Source of the DNA: Chitinophagaceae bacterium
GTDB lineage: Bacteria; Bacteroidota; Bacteroidia; Chitinophagales; Chitinophagaceae
Length of the DNA stretch: 64,000 bases
Assembly: GCA_016722465.1 (NCBI GenBank)
Contig: JADKJC010000013.1
Location: 62,001-126,000 of the forward strand
Direction: 5' to 3'
In this document: positions 1-11,210 of the stretch, in pieces
How positions within the stretch are numbered: position 1 is the first letter of the stretch
How the letters are laid out: every line of letters starts with the position of its first letter
Position numbers and translations under genes: made by a program
Notes under the pieces: model-generated
Databases searched by the model: none
What the model was told of the DNA's origin: nothing
The model's input: the letters and a program-made list of their open reading frames with translations, nothing else

Positions 1-2
1 AG

Positions 3-1187
3 GTAGGTCAGCCTGAGTATTATGTTGCGTTAAGTAAATTACTACCTGTTCAGCCCATTGATGTATGGAAAATAAAAGTGAAGTTTGAATACATTGCCAA
101 TCATGCATCGTTACTCAGCAAGCCATTTATTGATGCCGGTTTTGAGTACAATAAAACATTTAACGGAAAAAAAACAGACGATCAAAGGTGGAAAAAGATT
201 GTCGGAAGGGTGAATGGAGGATTGGGTGAATTGCTTGGCCAGCTTTATGTAAAAAAGTATTTTACCGAAGCTGCCAAACACCGCATGGATGAATTGGTAA
301 ACAACCTGCAGAAAGCCTTTGAGGAGCGGATAAAAAAATTAGACTGGATGAGCGACAGTACCAAGAAAAGAGCATTGGTGAAACTGAATACCTTTCTTAA
401 AAAAATTGGCTACCCCTCTAAATGGAAAAACTTTGATGATGTAGTTATTGATAAGACTGATTTTTTTGCCAATGCTAAAAGCGTGCAACGCCATCAGCAG
501 AAAGAACAGATCGGTAAAATTGGCAAGCCTGTTGACAGGACGGAATGGTTGATGAGCCCGCCAACAGTAAATGCATATTATAACCCTACCAATAATGAGA
601 TTGTATTTCCGGCCGGGATACTGCAGTTCCCTTTCTTTGATGTAAATGCAGATGATGCCGTTAACTACGGTGCTATTGGTATGGTAATAGGCCATGAAAT
701 GACACACGGATTTGATGACCAGGGCAGCCAATACGATGAAAAAGGGAATATGCAAAACTGGTGGGGTAGTGCTGATGCAGAAAAATTCAAATCAAAAACA
801 GGTGGGGTGGTAAAGCAGTATAATGCGTTTACGGTGTTGGATTCTTTACATGTAAATGGGGAGTTGACATTGGGAGAAAACCTTGCTGATATTGGCGGAC
901 TTGCAATTGCTTATGATGCTTTTAAAATGACCAGGCAAGGGCAGGGTAATGAAAAAATTGATGGGCTCACTCCTGATCAGCGTTTCTTCCTGGGCTATGC
1001 CCAGGTATGGCGTCTTAAAGACAGGGATGAAAGCATGAGGGTTCGTATTACAACCGATCCTCACTCTCCTGAAATGTACAGGGTAAATGGTCCGGCAATG
1101 AACTTTGATCCTTTTTACAAAGCATTTGATGTAAAAGAAGGAGATAAGATGTATCTGAAACCGGAAGACAGGGCTAAGATCTGGTAA
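3..1187 (+). CDS. M13 family metallopeptidase (PepO/neprilysin-like), 5' end outside window
   Basis: This is the C-terminal part of a zinc endopeptidase; the frame is open from base 3, so the true start lies left of the window. The zinc motif HEMTH is encoded at 693-707 and is followed by ENLADIGG, which supplies the third zinc ligand; both are hallmarks of peptidase family M13. NAYYNPTNNEIVFPAG just before the zinc site is the conserved substrate-binding stretch. The protein ends in KIW, near the usual family terminus. M13 enzymes of Bacteroidota are normally exported and cleave peptides in the periplasm; the signal peptide would be in the missing part. A hairpin terminator follows. The family call is secure; the substrate is unknown. 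Confidence 0.93.
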   Translation, partial: VGQPEYYVALSKLLPVQPIDVWKIKVKFEYIANHASLLSKPFIDAGFEYNKTFNGKKTDDQRWKKIVGRVNGGLGELLGQLYVKKYFTEAAKHRMDELVNNLQKAFEERIKKLDWMSDSTKKRALVKLNTFLKKIGYPSKWKNFDDVVIDKTDFFANAKSVQRHQQKEQIGKIGKPVDRTEWLMSPPTVNAYYNPTNNEIVFPAGILQFPFFDVNADDAVNYGAIGMVIGHEMTHGFDDQGSQYDEKGNMQNWWGSADAEKFKSKTGGVVKQYNAFTVLDSLHVNGELTLGENLADIGGLAIAYDAFKMTRQGQGNEKIDGLTPDQRFFLGYAQVWRLKDRDESMRVRITTDPHSPEMYRVNGPAMNFDPFYKAFDVKEGDKMYLKPEDRAKIW

Positions 1188-1209
1188 CAAAATCATGTAT
1201 TCTGCAAAT

Positions 1210-1240
1210 AAAAAAATCCCGCTATTGGTGGGATTTTTTT
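1210..1240. terminator. Bidirectional Rho-independent terminator
   Basis: A-run, stem TCCCGC / GTGGGA (one G-T pair), loop TATTG, then seven T. It lies between the convergent M13 peptidase and T9SS-protein genes and has A and T runs on both sides, so it can serve both strands. Confidence 0.75.
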
Positions 1241-1266
1241 ATCGAAACAATAAGTAAACCTTATAC

Positions 1267-2124
1267 TTAATTCCTGATCAATCGCTGTGTAAGGCTTTCA
1301 TTGTTACTGCCAGTTACTTTAACTGCATAAATTCCTTTAGGCAGATAATTGTTTACTCTATAAGTTGATTGATTTATTTTTTGTGTATGAACTGTTACAC
1401 CTTGTGCATTGATGATTTCCATAGAAGCCGGTAAAAATTTTGAAGGCACCGCTACCTTGAACTCATTGTTGGCAGGATTGGGGTAAACACTAAAACCAAA
1501 TTGGTTTTCATTTTTCACCAACACGGTTTCTGTATAAATTGTGTTGCCAGAAATTTCCATCACTTTGATTCTGTAAAATGCGGCACCTTTAATTGCAGCA
1601 TCAGTATAAGAATAATTATTTACAGGTAACTGTGTTCCCTTTAAGGTAGCCAGATCTTTAAAATTCCTGCCGTCCATGCTTTTTTGAACAATGTATTTAA
1701 CTGTGCCAGTTTCAGATAAAGCCGTCCAGTTAAGCAGGCAGCTGTTATTCGATAAAGTTGCCGAAAAGTTAGTAATCTTTACCGGCACAACACCAATAGT
1801 GGCAATTACACACCCACCGGATGCACCTATGATGGCAGAAGCATATACTAACGGTGTATTGCAGGGTACACAGGTAAAGGCATCGCCGGTGCCACCACCG
1901 CCAAGCGTTCCGGAAATTAAAGCATTCGTAATGATGGTTAAAGGGGTGCCTCCGTAAATGTTTACTACAACACCTTCAGGCCAGCCCAATAGCAAAACGC
2001 CACAGCCTGAGGGGCACTGCGGATAAAGACTTTGATATGCAAAAGCACCGGGAGGGCATTGTGCCTTTATAGTAGTCTGGTTCAGTGCTACTACAAATAA
2101 CATGAGTAATAAAAGCTTTTTCAT
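1267..2124 (-). CDS. Secreted protein with T9SS type A sorting domain
   Basis: A 285-residue exported protein of unknown activity. It has an N-terminal signal peptide (MKKLLLLMLFVVALNQ, cleavage probably near KAQ), then a Cys- and Gly-rich segment (CPPG, CPSGCG, CVPCN) at about residues 22-105. A fibronectin III-like stretch (PVKITNFSA...LLNWTALSE) follows from about residue 112. The C-terminal 75 residues (YPNPANNEF...LPKGIYAVKV...RLIRN) match the type A sorting signal recognised by the type IX secretion system. The product should therefore cross the outer membrane and be released or surface-anchored. It faces rpoB divergently and shares a terminator with the peptidase gene. The N-terminal segment is not one I recognise. 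Confidence 0.85.
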   Translation of the reverse strand: MKKLLLLMLFVVALNQTTIKAQCPPGAFAYQSLYPQCPSGCGVLLLGWPEGVVVNIYGGTPLTIITNALISGTLGGGGTGDAFTCVPCNTPLVYASAIIGASGGCVIATIGVVPVKITNFSATLSNNSCLLNWTALSETGTVKYIVQKSMDGRNFKDLATLKGTQLPVNNYSYTDAAIKGAAFYRIKVMEISGNTIYTETVLVKNENQFGFSVYPNPANNEFKVAVPSKFLPASMEIINAQGVTVHTQKINQSTYRVNNYLPKGIYAVKVTGSNNESLTQRLIRN

Positions 2125-2517
2125 GATTGTTTGGATTTGTTTTTACTCTTCCCTATAAATCGTTGTTTCCTGTATATTTTATCGTTTAAAATATCGCATA
2201 GTAATAAGGATTTCAAAAAGAAGAACCTCTTGTAACAGTTATTAACGTAACAACACTTAGTATAATTGTGTAAGGAGTAATATTGTATAGGAGTTTTCCC
2301 TTTGTTGGGTCAAAATCGCAAAAAAGCAATGGTAAACGTAGTTTTTTTGATTCAATGCAACAGAAAACCTGGCGTTGTGAAAAAGAAGTGAATAATTTAT
2401 TTTGCCATTCAACTCCTGAAAACCAATTGGTTGAATAAAAATTAGCCGTTTAATCAAAAATCAAACCAAAAAGTTAAAATTTCATTTGAAGATGTTCAAT
2501 TTTTGAATTAATATCCC
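2125..2517. other. AT-rich intergenic region upstream of rpoB
   Basis: About 490 bases separate the T9SS gene from the rpoB start. Apart from the -7 element annotated separately I see no RNA gene, convincing ORF or strong hairpin. A 66-codon minus-strand frame at 2257-2457 has no recognisable features and is probably chance. The region must hold the divergent promoters for both neighbours. Confidence 0.5.
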
Positions 2518-2525
2518 TACCTTTG
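2518..2525 (+). promoter_or_regulatory. Candidate Bacteroidetes -7 element for rpoBC
   Basis: TACCTTTG fits the TAnnTTTG -7 consensus of the Bacteroidetes primary sigma factor and lies 88 bases before the rpoB ATG. No TTTG is found at the ideal -33 spacing, so support is moderate. Its presence fits rpoB being transcribed from its own promoter here. Confidence 0.4.
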
Positions 2526-2613
2526 CAATCCTTTAATTTCGGCTTGGTGCATATTGCTGTATCCAGGCTGTAAATTAAAACCCTTCTCAGCTATAAAACG
2601 TTTTATAACAAAT

Positions 2614-5600
2614 ATGTCTGTAACAAAAACACCCGCCGCTCAGCGTATAAATTTTGGAAAAGTTGAACTCTTGGCGGAAACCCCCGATTTGCTCGGAATC
2701 CAGATTCAGTCTTTTAAAGACTTTTTCCAGTTAGAAACTACGCCTGATAAACGTAATAATGAAGGTTTATTCCGAGTGTTCAAGGAGAACTTCCCTATTA
2801 CCGATACTAGGAACATCTTTGTACTGGAATTTTTAGACTATTTTGTTGATCCCCCACGCTACACGATTGATGAATGTATTGAAAGAGGATTAACCTACGC
2901 TGTTCCATTAAAGGCAAAACTCAGGTTGAGCTGTAATGATGAAGAGCATGTGGATTTCCAGACCATTGTACAAGATGTGTTCCTTGGAAACATCCCTTAC
3001 ATGACCCCACGTGGTACATTTGTAATCAATGGTGCCGAAAGGGTGGTGGTTAGCCAGCTGCATCGTTCACCAGGTGTATTCTTTGGCCAGTCTGTTCACC
3101 CGAACGGTACTAAGATTTACTCTGCAAGGGTAATTCCTTTCAAAGGCGCCTGGATGGAGTTTGCTACGGACATTAATAATGTAATGTATGCTTACATCGA
3201 CCGGAAGAAAAAATTCCCTGTAACTACCCTGTTACGTTCCATTGGTTTTGAAACTGATAAGGACATTCTGGAATTATTCGGAATGGCGGATGAAGTAAAA
3301 GTAGATAAAAAACATCTTGGAAAATTTGTTGGTAAACGCCTGGCTGCCCGTGTGCTACGTACCTGGGTAGAAGATTTTGTGGATGAAGATACCGGCGAAG
3401 TGGTAAGTATTGAGCGTAACGAAATCGTGTTAGAGCGTGACACTGTACTGGATGAAAGCAATATCAACATGATTGCTGACATGGATGTGAAGAGTGTGTT
3501 TATACAAAAAGAAGAAGTGAGCGGCGATTATGCTATCATTTACAACACTTTAAATAAGGATACATCAAACAGTGAACTGGAAGCGGTTCAACATATTTAC
3601 CGTCAGTTGCGTGGTGCTGATGCCCCCGATAATGAAACAGCCCGTGGGATCATTGATAAATTATTCTTTAGTGATAAGCGTTATGACCTGGGTGAAGTTG
3701 GTCGTTATAAAATCAACCGCCGCCTTGGATTGAATTTCCCTATCGAGAAGAAGGTACTGACCAAAGACGATATCATTGCCATCATTAAAACTTTGGTACA
3801 ATTAACCAATGGTAAGAGTGAAGTGGATGATATCGATCACTTGAGTAACCGTCGTGTACGTACCGTAGGCGAGCAGTTATACGCTCAGTTTGGTGTAGGT
3901 TTGGCACGTATGGCACGTACCATCCGTGAAAGGATGAATGTACGTGATAACGAGGTTTTTACTCCGGTTGATCTAATCAATGCAAGAACTTTGTCTTCGG
4001 TAATCAATTCCTTTTTTGGTACATCTCAGCTATCTCAGTTCCTGGATCAAACTAATCCATTGTCTGAAATAACACATAAACGCCGTATCTCAGCACTCGG
4101 ACCCGGTGGTTTAAGCAGGGAAAGGGCAGGCTTTGAGGTTCGTGACGTTCACTATTCTCACTATGGCCGTTTGTGTACCATTGAAACTCCGGAAGGTCCG
4201 AACATTGGTTTGATTTCTACGCTTTGCGTACATGCCAAGATCAATGAAATGGGCTTTATTGAAACGCCCTATCATAAAGTAACTGATGGAAGGGCTGACC
4301 TGAAAAAGATCACTTTCTTAAGTGCTGAAGAAGAAGATACCGCTAAGATTGCCCAGGCAAACATTCCAATGGATGAAAAAGGCAATTTTGTTGAAGAGAA
4401 AATTAAGAGCCGCCAGACTGGTGACTTCCCGATATTAGATAAGCATGAAGTAGAGTTCATGGATGTTGCTCCCAACCAGATCGTTGGTTTGAGTGCTTCT
4501 ATGATCCCGTTCCTGGAGCATGATGATGCCAACAGGGCACTGATGGGTTCGAACATGCAACGCCAGGCTGTACCATTGATCCGTTTAGACCCACCAATTG
4601 TTGGTACAGGTCTGGAAGGAAAAGCAGCTCGGGATGCAAGGATTCAGTTGCATGCAGAGGGTAACGGGGTGGTTGAATATGTTGATGCCAACGAAATACA
4701 CGTTCGCTACAACAGGAGTGAAATGCAGCAACTGGTAAGCTTTGAAGATGACCTGAAGATATATAAGATTACCAAGTTTATCCGTACCAACCAGGAAACC
4801 TGTATCAACCTTCGTCCTGCTGTAACAAAAGGACAGAAAGTTGTTGAAGGTGATTTCTTAACCGAAGGTTATGCAACCAAAGGTGGGGAGCTGGCATTGG
4901 GCCGGAACCTGAAAGTAGCATTCATGCCATGGAAAGGATACAACTTCGAGGATGCGATTGTAATTTCTGAGAAAGTGGTAAAAGAAGATCTGTTTACCTC
5001 TATCCATATCAGTGAATTTGAAACGGAGGTTCGTGATACTAAACTGGGTGAAGAAGAATTGACGCCGGATATTCCGAATGTAAGTGAAGAAGCTACTAAA
5101 GATCTGGATCAAAATGGTATTATTCGTATCGGCGCTCATATTAAAGAAGGGGATATCATCATTGGTAAAATCACGCCAAAAGGTGAAAGCGATCCAACTC
5201 CTGAAGAGAAGTTGTTACGTGCCATCTTTGGTGATAAAGCCGGTGATGCAAAAGATGCCTCTTTAAAAGCTCCAAGTGGAACGGAAGGTGTGGTGATCAA
5301 TAAGAAATTGTTCCAGCGTGCAAAGAAAGATAAGAATGCGAAAGTAAGAGAGAAAGCAAGTTTAGAGAAGATTGAGAAAACGCATGAAAAGAATGAAGCG
5401 GATGTTTTGGAAATGCTGATCAATAAACAGCAGACCTTACTGAAGGATAAAACTTCAACAGGTGTTAGCAATAACTTTGGTGAAGTGTTGATTGGCAAAG
5501 GTGCCAAGTTCAATCCTAAGAACCTTGCCAATATCGATTTCTTAAACGTAAATCCGCTCGGATGGACCGGTGATGCGAAAACAGATGACCAGATCAACGT

Positions 5601-6423
5601 GTTGTTGCACAACTATACCATTAAGTACAACGAGGAGTTGGGTCGGTATAAGAGAGAGAAATTCAATATCAGTATTGGGGATGAATTACCTGCAGGTGTA
5701 TTGAAACTGGCCAAGGTGTACCTCGCTGTTAAGCGTAAGCTGAAAGTGGGAGATAAGATGGCGGGCCGCCACGGTAACAAGGGTATTGTTGCCAAGATCG
5801 TTCGCCAGGAAGACATGCCATTCCTTGAAGATGGAACACCGGTTGACATTGTACTGAATCCATTGGGTGTACCTAGTCGTATGAACCTTGGACAGATATA
5901 CGAAACTGTACTGGGCTGGGCTGGTGAAAAATTGGGTGTTAAGTTCGCTACCCCAATCTTTGACGGTGCAAGTGTAGAAGAAATTGATGAGCGCATTACA
6001 GAAGCTGGTTTGCCTAAGTTTGGACATACTTACCTATATGATGGCGAAACAGGCCAGCGTTTTGATCAGAAAGCTACTGTTGGGGTAATCTACATGATTA
6101 AACTGCACCACATGGTGGATGATAAAATGCATGCCCGTTCAATCGGACCATACAGCTTGATTACTCAGCAGCCGTTGGGTGGTAAGGCACAGTTTGGTGG
6201 ACAGCGTTTTGGTGAAATGGAAGTGTGGGCACTGGAAGCCTATGGTGCCTCTAACATATTGCAGGAATTGCTGACGTTGAAATCGGATGATATCATCGGA
6301 AGGGCTAAAACATACGAAGCAATTGTGAAAGGGGAGAACATTCCTAAGCCGGGTATTCCTGAATCATTCAATGTACTGGTACATGAACTGAGGGGATTGG
6401 GATTGGATCTGAACTTTGAATAA
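2614..6423 (+). CDS. rpoB: DNA-directed RNA polymerase subunit beta
   Basis: Core RNA polymerase subunit beta, 1269 residues from the ATG at 2614 ([20 protein letters not shown]), the usual size for Bacteroidota. An in-frame ATG at 2554 would add 20 unconserved residues and is rejected. Visible landmarks are the rifampicin-binding region [18 protein letters not shown] with D478, H488 and S493, equivalent to E. coli D516, H526 and S531, so the common resistance positions look wild type. Also present are [11 protein letters not shown], the catalytic-side [12 protein letters not shown], and the C-terminal [18 protein letters not shown]. It forms the operon rpoB-rpoC with a 232-base gap. The usual partners rplK, rplA, rplJ and rplL are not upstream. 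Confidence 0.98.
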   Translation: MSVTKTPAAQRINFGKVELLAETPDLLGIQIQSFKDFFQLETTPDKRNNEGLFRVFKENFPITDTRNIFVLEFLDYFVDPPRYTIDECIERGLTYAVPLKAKLRLSCNDEEHVDFQTIVQDVFLGNIPYMTPRGTFVINGAERVVVSQLHRSPGVFFGQSVHPNGTKIYSARVIPFKGAWMEFATDINNVMYAYIDRKKKFPVTTLLRSIGFETDKDILELFGMADEVKVDKKHLGKFVGKRLAARVLRTWVEDFVDEDTGEVVSIERNEIVLERDTVLDESNINMIADMDVKSVFIQKEEVSGDYAIIYNTLNKDTSNSELEAVQHIYRQLRGADAPDNETARGIIDKLFFSDKRYDLGEVGRYKINRRLGLNFPIEKKVLTKDDIIAIIKTLVQLTNGKSEVDDIDHLSNRRVRTVGEQLYAQFGVGLARMARTIRERMNVRDNEVFTPVDLINARTLSSVINSFFGTSQLSQFLDQTNPLSEITHKRRISALGPGGLSRERAGFEVRDVHYSHYGRLCTIETPEGPNIGLISTLCVHAKINEMGFIETPYHKVTDGRADLKKITFLSAEEEDTAKIAQANIPMDEKGNFVEEKIKSRQTGDFPILDKHEVEFMDVAPNQIVGLSASMIPFLEHDDANRALMGSNMQRQAVPLIRLDPPIVGTGLEGKAARDARIQLHAEGNGVVEYVDANEIHVRYNRSEMQQLVSFEDDLKIYKITKFIRTNQETCINLRPAVTKGQKVVEGDFLTEGYATKGGELALGRNLKVAFMPWKGYNFEDAIVISEKVVKEDLFTSIHISEFETEVRDTKLGEEELTPDIPNVSEEATKDLDQNGIIRIGAHIKEGDIIIGKITPKGESDPTPEEKLLRAIFGDKAGDAKDASLKAPSGTEGVVINKKLFQRAKKDKNAKVREKASLEKIEKTHEKNEADVLEMLINKQQTLLKDKTSTGVSNNFGEVLIGKGAKFNPKNLANIDFLNVNPLGWTGDAKTDDQINVLLHNYTIKYNEELGRYKREKFNISIGDELPAGVLKLAKVYLAVKRKLKVGDKMAGRHGNKGIVAKIVRQEDMPFLEDGTPVDIVLNPLGVPSRMNLGQIYETVLGWAGEKLGVKFATPIFDGASVEEIDERITEAGLPKFGHTYLYDGETGQRFDQKATVGVIYMIKLHHMVDDKMHARSIGPYSLITQQPLGGKAQFGGQRFGEMEVWALEAYGASNILQELLTLKSDDIIGRAKTYEAIVKGENIPKPGIPESFNVLVHELRGLGLDLNFE

Positions 6424-6431
6424 TATTTGTG

Positions 6432-6481
6432 AATTGTGAATAGTGAATGGTCAATACTGGCTTCATTCACTATTCACAATT
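6432..6481. repeat. 18-bp perfect hairpin between rpoB and rpoC
   Basis: Left arm 6432-6449 (AATTGTGAATAGTGAATG), 14-base loop, right arm 6464-6481 perfectly complementary. No T-run follows, so it does not look like an intrinsic terminator. It begins only 8 bases after the rpoB stop codon. It looks like a dispersed AT-rich palindromic repeat rather than a gene-specific structure. Confidence 0.75.
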
Positions 6482-6612
6482 GACTACTAACAAAGAAGCT
6501 CCACAAAGCTTAAATAGTACAAGTGAGATTCTTCTTTCCTTTTACTAAAAGAAAAGAAGAACAGAACAAGTTCACAACGATGTTGAGTAAAGATTAAATG
6601 ATCGTTCCAAAG

Positions 6613-6654
6613 GAATTATCAATTATCAATTTAAAAATTATCAATTAAATATAA
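6613..6654. repeat. ATTATCAATT direct repeats before rpoC
   Basis: Three tandem-like copies of ATTATCAATT or its slight variants lie directly before the rpoC ATG. Related words recur before leuD (30835-30857, in the opposite orientation) and near 17797-17820. They take the place where a ribosome-binding site would be, and no GGAG-like site is visible. A looser copy of the 24051/38764 repeat (CACAACGATGTTGAGTAAAG) lies at 6573-6592. Confidence 0.5.
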
Positions 6655-6655
6655 T

Positions 6656-9600
6656 ATGGCATTCAAAAAAGAAAATCGTCCCAGGCCAACTTTCTCACAG
6701 ATCACTATTGGTTTAGCTTCCCCGGATAGTATCCTGGAAAAAAGCTTTGGCGAAGTGTTAAAGCCTGAGACCATTAACTATCGTACCTACAAACCTGAAA
6801 GGGACGGTTTGTTTTGCGAAAGGATTTTTGGACCGGTAAAAGATTACGAATGTGCCTGCGGAAAGTATAAGCGTATCCGTTACAAGGGTATTGTATGCGA
6901 CAGGTGCGGTGTGGAAGTAACAGAAAAGAAAGTACGCCGTGAAAGAATGGGCCATATCAAACTGGTAGTGCCTGTTGTTCATATCTGGTACTTCAAATCT
7001 TTGCCCAATAAAATTGGTTACTTACTCGGTATGAGCTCTAAGAAGTTAGAGACCATTGTTTATTACGAACGTTTTGTGGTAATTCAATCAGGTATCCGTG
7101 CGGACAAAGGACAAAATTTCGGAGATTTATTAACTGAAGAAGAATACTTAGACATCCTGGATGCTTTACCAAAAGACAACCAGCATTTGTCTGATGAAGA
7201 TCCGAATAAATTTATCGCCAAGATGGGTGCAGAAGCGGTGCATGATTTATTGCAACGCATCGATCTTGACCAATTATCTTTTGACCTGCGTAATGCAGCT
7301 GCAAGCGAAACTTCACAGCAACGTAAAGCAGATGCCTTAAAGCGTTTGAGCGTGGTGGAAAGTTTCCGTGATGCCAATACAAGAATTAACAACCGTCCTG
7401 AATGGATGGTAATGCAATATATTCCTGTAATTCCACCAGAATTACGTCCATTGGTTCCATTGGATGGTGGTCGTTTTGCATCATCTGATCTGAATGATCT
7501 TTACCGTCGTGTTATTATCCGTAACAACCGTTTGAAAAGATTGTTGGAAATTAAAGCACCTGAAGTAATTCTTCGTAATGAAAAAAGGATGCTGCAGGAA
7601 GCGATCGATTCACTGTTTGATAACAGCCGTAAATCAAATGCTGTAAAAGCAGAAGGTGGACGTGCGTTGAAATCTTTGAGTGATGTACTGAAAGGTAAGC
7701 AGGGACGTTTCCGTCAGAATTTACTCGGTAAACGTGTGGATTATTCAGGTCGTTCTGTTATTGTGGTAGGACCGGAATTGAAAATGCATGAGTGTGGTTT
7801 GCCAAAAGATATGGCTGCTGAATTGTTCAAGCCATTTATTATCAGGAAACTGATTGAAAGAGGCATTGTAAAAACTGTTAAGAGTGCAAGGAAGCTGGTG
7901 GATAAAAAAGAGGCCATCATCTGGGATATTCTTGAAAATATATTGAAAGGGCACCCGATCATGCTAAACAGGGCCCCAACCCTTCACCGTTTGTCAATCC
8001 AGGCCTTCCAGCCAAAATTGATCGAAGGTAAAGCGATCCAGTTGCACCCGTTGGTAACAACAGCGTTCAATGCGGATTTTGATGGTGACCAGATGGCGGT
8101 ACATGTTCCTTTGAGCAACGCTGCTATCCTGGAAGCCCAGTTATTAATGCTTTCTTCTCACAATATTTTGAACCCACAAAATGGTACGCCAATCACCCTT
8201 CCTTCTCAGGACATGGTACTTGGGCTTTACTATATTACCAAGGGTAAAAAATCAACACCGGAAGTAAAAGTAAAAGGTGAAGGAAAAGCCTTCTACTCAG
8301 CAGAAGAGGTGATCATCGCCTATAATGAAGAGCAACTTGACCTGCATGCACACATTCGTGTAAGGGCAAACTTCAGAAATGAAGATGGGTCTCTGACCTA
8401 TAAATTAATTGAAACTACCGTGGGCCGTGTAATATTCAACCAGCATGTTCCAAAAACGGTTGGTTTTATCAATGCACTGTTAACCAAAAAATCTCTAAGG
8501 GAAATTATTGGTGACATCATTAAATGGACCAACGTTCCTACAACGGCTAAATTCCTGGATGACATTAAAACATTGGGATACCGCATGGCATTCCGTGGTG
8601 GCCTGTCATTCAGTATAAATGACCTTATCATTCCGGATATTAAACAGGAGCTGATTGATAATGCAACAGGTGAAGTAGATGAAGTTTGGGATAACTACAA
8701 TATGGGTTTAATTACCAATAACGAGCGTTACAACCAAACCGTAGATATCTGGAGCCGTGTGGATACCAAGATCACCGAAACATTGATTCGTGAACTGGCA
8801 GCTGATAAACAAGGTTTCAACTCTGTGTATATGATGCTTGATTCTGGGGCAAGGGGTAGTAAGCAGCAGATCAAACAGCTGGCTGGTATCAGGGGATTGA
8901 TGGCTAAGCCACGTAAATCTGGTAGCAGCGGAAGTGAGATCATTGAAAACCCGATTCTTTCCAACTTTAAAGACGGATTGAATGTATTGGAATATTTTAT
9001 TTCTACCCACGGTGCCCGTAAGGGTTTGGCGGATACAGCCCTTAAAACAGCAGATGCCGGTTACTTAACACGTAGGCTCGTGGATGTTGCACAGGATGTG
9101 GTTATTAATGATGAGGATTGCGGAACGCTGCGTGGTATTGCAACTTCAGCATTAAAAGACAATGAAGACATTATTGAACCATTGGCAGACAGGATCGAAG
9201 GACGTACTTCATTACATGATGTATTCCATCCTGTAAGTGATGAACTGCTTGTACATGCAGGTGAAGAAATTTCACAGGACATGTCTAAGAAGATAGAAGA
9301 AAGCGGGATTGAATTTGTTGAAATACGTTCTGTTTTAACCTGCGAAAGCAAGCGTGGTGTTTGCGTAAGATGTTACGGTAAAAACCTTGCTACCGGTTAT
9401 ATGGCACAAAGGGGCGATGCTGTTGGAATCATCGCTGCACAATCAATTGGTGAGCCGGGTACACAGCTTACCCTGCGTACCTTCCACGTGGGTGGTGTTG
9501 CAGGTTCTGCTTCAGTAGAATCAACCATGGGCGCTAAGTTTGACGGTACCGTTCAGTTTGATGGATTGCGTACGGTACAAACAGAAGATAACGAAGGAAA

Positions 9601-10948
9601 GAAAATACAGGTGGTAATTGGCCGTACCGGTGAGGTTCGTATCATGGATGTGAAGAATGACCGTTTGCTGATTACCAACAACGTTCCTTATGGTGCTACA
9701 TTGAATGTAAAAGACGGACAGAAGGTAACCAAAGGTGATACCATATGTACATGGGATCCGTTCAATAATGTAATCGTTTCTGAAATTGTAGGTAAGGTTA
9801 AATTTGATGCGGTAATTGAAGGGGTTACTGTTCGTGAAGAAGCAGATGAACAAACCGGTCATAGGGAAAAAGTGGTAATTGAAACAAAAGACAAGACCAA
9901 ATTACCTGCGTTGATCATCGAGGGGAAAGAACATAAGTCTTATAACTTACCTGTAGGTAGCCATATCGTTATCGAAGAAGGTGATGAAGTGAGAAGTGGC
10001 CAGGTATTGGTGAAGATTCCAAGGGTGTTAAGCAAGTTGAAAGATATCACCGGGGGGCTTCCAAGGGTTACTGAATTATTTGAAGCAAGAAATCCGGGTA
10101 ACCCTGCAGTGGTTTGTGAAATTGATGGTGTGGTGGCTTTTGGTAATATCAAACGTGGTAACAGGGAAATTATCGTTGAAGCAAAAGACGGCGTTGTAAG
10201 AAAATACCTGGTTCCATTAACCCGCCAGATACTGGTGCAGGATGGTGACTTTGTAAAAGCCGGCGCTGCATTAAGTGATGGACAGATTGCACCTGCAGAT
10301 ATACTTTCTATTAAAGGCCCTTTTGCAGTACAGGAATACGTTGTGAATGAGATTCAGGAAGTTTACCGTTTACAGGGTGTGCGTATCAATGATAAACACA
10401 TTGAAGTAATTGTTCGCCAGATGATGCGTAAGGTAACTATTGAAGATGCTGGTGATACCATTTTCTTAGAAGGAGATGTGGAAGATAAACTGGACTTTAA
10501 CCATGAGAACGATAACATCTTTGATAAAAAAGTTGTTACCGAAGCTGGTGAAAGTGCCAAGTTGAAATCCGGCCAGATCGTTACATTGCGGGATGTGAGG
10601 GAAGAAAATTCTATCCTGAGAAGAGCTGATAAAAAACTGGTTGAATTCAGGGATGCACGTCCTGCTACATCTTCTCCATTGTTGCTTGGTATTACCAAAG
10701 CATCATTGGGTACACAAAGCTGGATATCAGCTGCGTCTTTCCAGGAAACAACCAAAGTGTTGAGTTCTGCAGCAATACAGGGTAAAACTGACCTGATGAT
10801 GGGCTTGAAAGAAAACGTTATCACCGGTCACCCGATACCAGCTGGTACTGGCTTGCGTGAGTTTGACAACCTGGTGGTTGGTAGTAAAGAAGAATACGAA
10901 TTGCTGATGACTACAAAAGAAGCAATGAGTTTTGATGAAGAAGAATAA
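6656..10948 (+). CDS. rpoC: DNA-directed RNA polymerase subunit beta'
   Basis: Catalytic RNA polymerase subunit, 1430 residues. The N-terminal zinc site is [20 protein letters not shown] at about residues 65-85. The Mg-binding NADFDGD is at residues 472-478, with the three catalytic Asp intact. The second zinc site is split between the region around DCGTLRG and [13 protein letters not shown] at about residues 820-910. The trigger-loop region [16 protein letters not shown] follows. The gene is second in rpoBC and ends at a strong terminator. Everything expected of the family is present. Confidence 0.98.
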   Translation: MAFKKENRPRPTFSQITIGLASPDSILEKSFGEVLKPETINYRTYKPERDGLFCERIFGPVKDYECACGKYKRIRYKGIVCDRCGVEVTEKKVRRERMGHIKLVVPVVHIWYFKSLPNKIGYLLGMSSKKLETIVYYERFVVIQSGIRADKGQNFGDLLTEEEYLDILDALPKDNQHLSDEDPNKFIAKMGAEAVHDLLQRIDLDQLSFDLRNAAASETSQQRKADALKRLSVVESFRDANTRINNRPEWMVMQYIPVIPPELRPLVPLDGGRFASSDLNDLYRRVIIRNNRLKRLLEIKAPEVILRNEKRMLQEAIDSLFDNSRKSNAVKAEGGRALKSLSDVLKGKQGRFRQNLLGKRVDYSGRSVIVVGPELKMHECGLPKDMAAELFKPFIIRKLIERGIVKTVKSARKLVDKKEAIIWDILENILKGHPIMLNRAPTLHRLSIQAFQPKLIEGKAIQLHPLVTTAFNADFDGDQMAVHVPLSNAAILEAQLLMLSSHNILNPQNGTPITLPSQDMVLGLYYITKGKKSTPEVKVKGEGKAFYSAEEVIIAYNEEQLDLHAHIRVRANFRNEDGSLTYKLIETTVGRVIFNQHVPKTVGFINALLTKKSLREIIGDIIKWTNVPTTAKFLDDIKTLGYRMAFRGGLSFSINDLIIPDIKQELIDNATGEVDEVWDNYNMGLITNNERYNQTVDIWSRVDTKITETLIRELAADKQGFNSVYMMLDSGARGSKQQIKQLAGIRGLMAKPRKSGSSGSEIIENPILSNFKDGLNVLEYFISTHGARKGLADTALKTADAGYLTRRLVDVAQDVVINDEDCGTLRGIATSALKDNEDIIEPLADRIEGRTSLHDVFHPVSDELLVHAGEEISQDMSKKIEESGIEFVEIRSVLTCESKRGVCVRCYGKNLATGYMAQRGDAVGIIAAQSIGEPGTQLTLRTFHVGGVAGSASVESTMGAKFDGTVQFDGLRTVQTEDNEGKKIQVVIGRTGEVRIMDVKNDRLLITNNVPYGATLNVKDGQKVTKGDTICTWDPFNNVIVSEIVGKVKFDAVIEGVTVREEADEQTGHREKVVIETKDKTKLPALIIEGKEHKSYNLPVGSHIVIEEGDEVRSGQVLVKIPRVLSKLKDITGGLPRVTELFEARNPGNPAVVCEIDGVVAFGNIKRGNREIIVEAKDGVVRKYLVPLTRQILVQDGDFVKAGAALSDGQIAPADILSIKGPFAVQEYVVNEIQEVYRLQGVRINDKHIEVIVRQMMRKVTIEDAGDTIFLEGDVEDKLDFNHENDNIFDKKVVTEAGESAKLKSGQIVTLRDVREENSILRRADKKLVEFRDARPATSSPLLLGITKASLGTQSWISAASFQETTKVLSSAAIQGKTDLMMGLKENVITGHPIPAGTGLREFDNLVVGSKEEYELLMTTKEAMSFDEEE

Positions 10949-10971
10949 GTACTGATTATACGAATTAACTT

Positions 10972-11003
10972 AAAGGAGCAGGATATATTTCTGCTCCTTT
11001 TTT
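10972..11003 (+). terminator. Rho-independent terminator of rpoBC
   Basis: Stem AAAGGAGCAG / CTGCTCCTTT (10 bp, perfect), 9-base loop, followed by a T-rich tail. It closes the rpoBC operon 24 bases after the rpoC stop. Confidence 0.85.
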
Positions 11004-11210
11004 ATTCCCGGTCCCCGGCTGCTCTGTCATCAGTTGGTAAAAGACTTCTTAAAAAAAACTTAATACAGGCTTGTTTAATTTTTTTTACCATTTTCAACCC
11101 TATTTTCGCAACACTTTTTACAAAAACTTGTTAAAGCAGGTTAAAAGGAACAGCAGCAAGTGCTGTTCAAACTGGAACTCTCTTTGAAAGTACATTAAAC
11201 CAAATTGATT

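Noticed and set aside
2257..2457. 66-codon minus-strand frame upstream of rpoB
   Set aside because: No family-like sequence, no promoter-like context, and composition like the AT-rich spacer; probably chance.
2554..2613. 20-codon N-terminal extension of RpoB
   Set aside because: The added residues are not like RpoB N-termini; [20 protein letters not shown] at 2614 is.
4018..4110. Possible rifampicin-resistance changes in rpoB
   Set aside because: D478, H488 and S493 are the wild-type residues; the single T at the N518-equivalent position is not by itself evidence of resistance.
6613..6654. CRISPR-like array
   Set aside because: The repeated ATTATCAATT words lack regular spacers and no cas gene is present.
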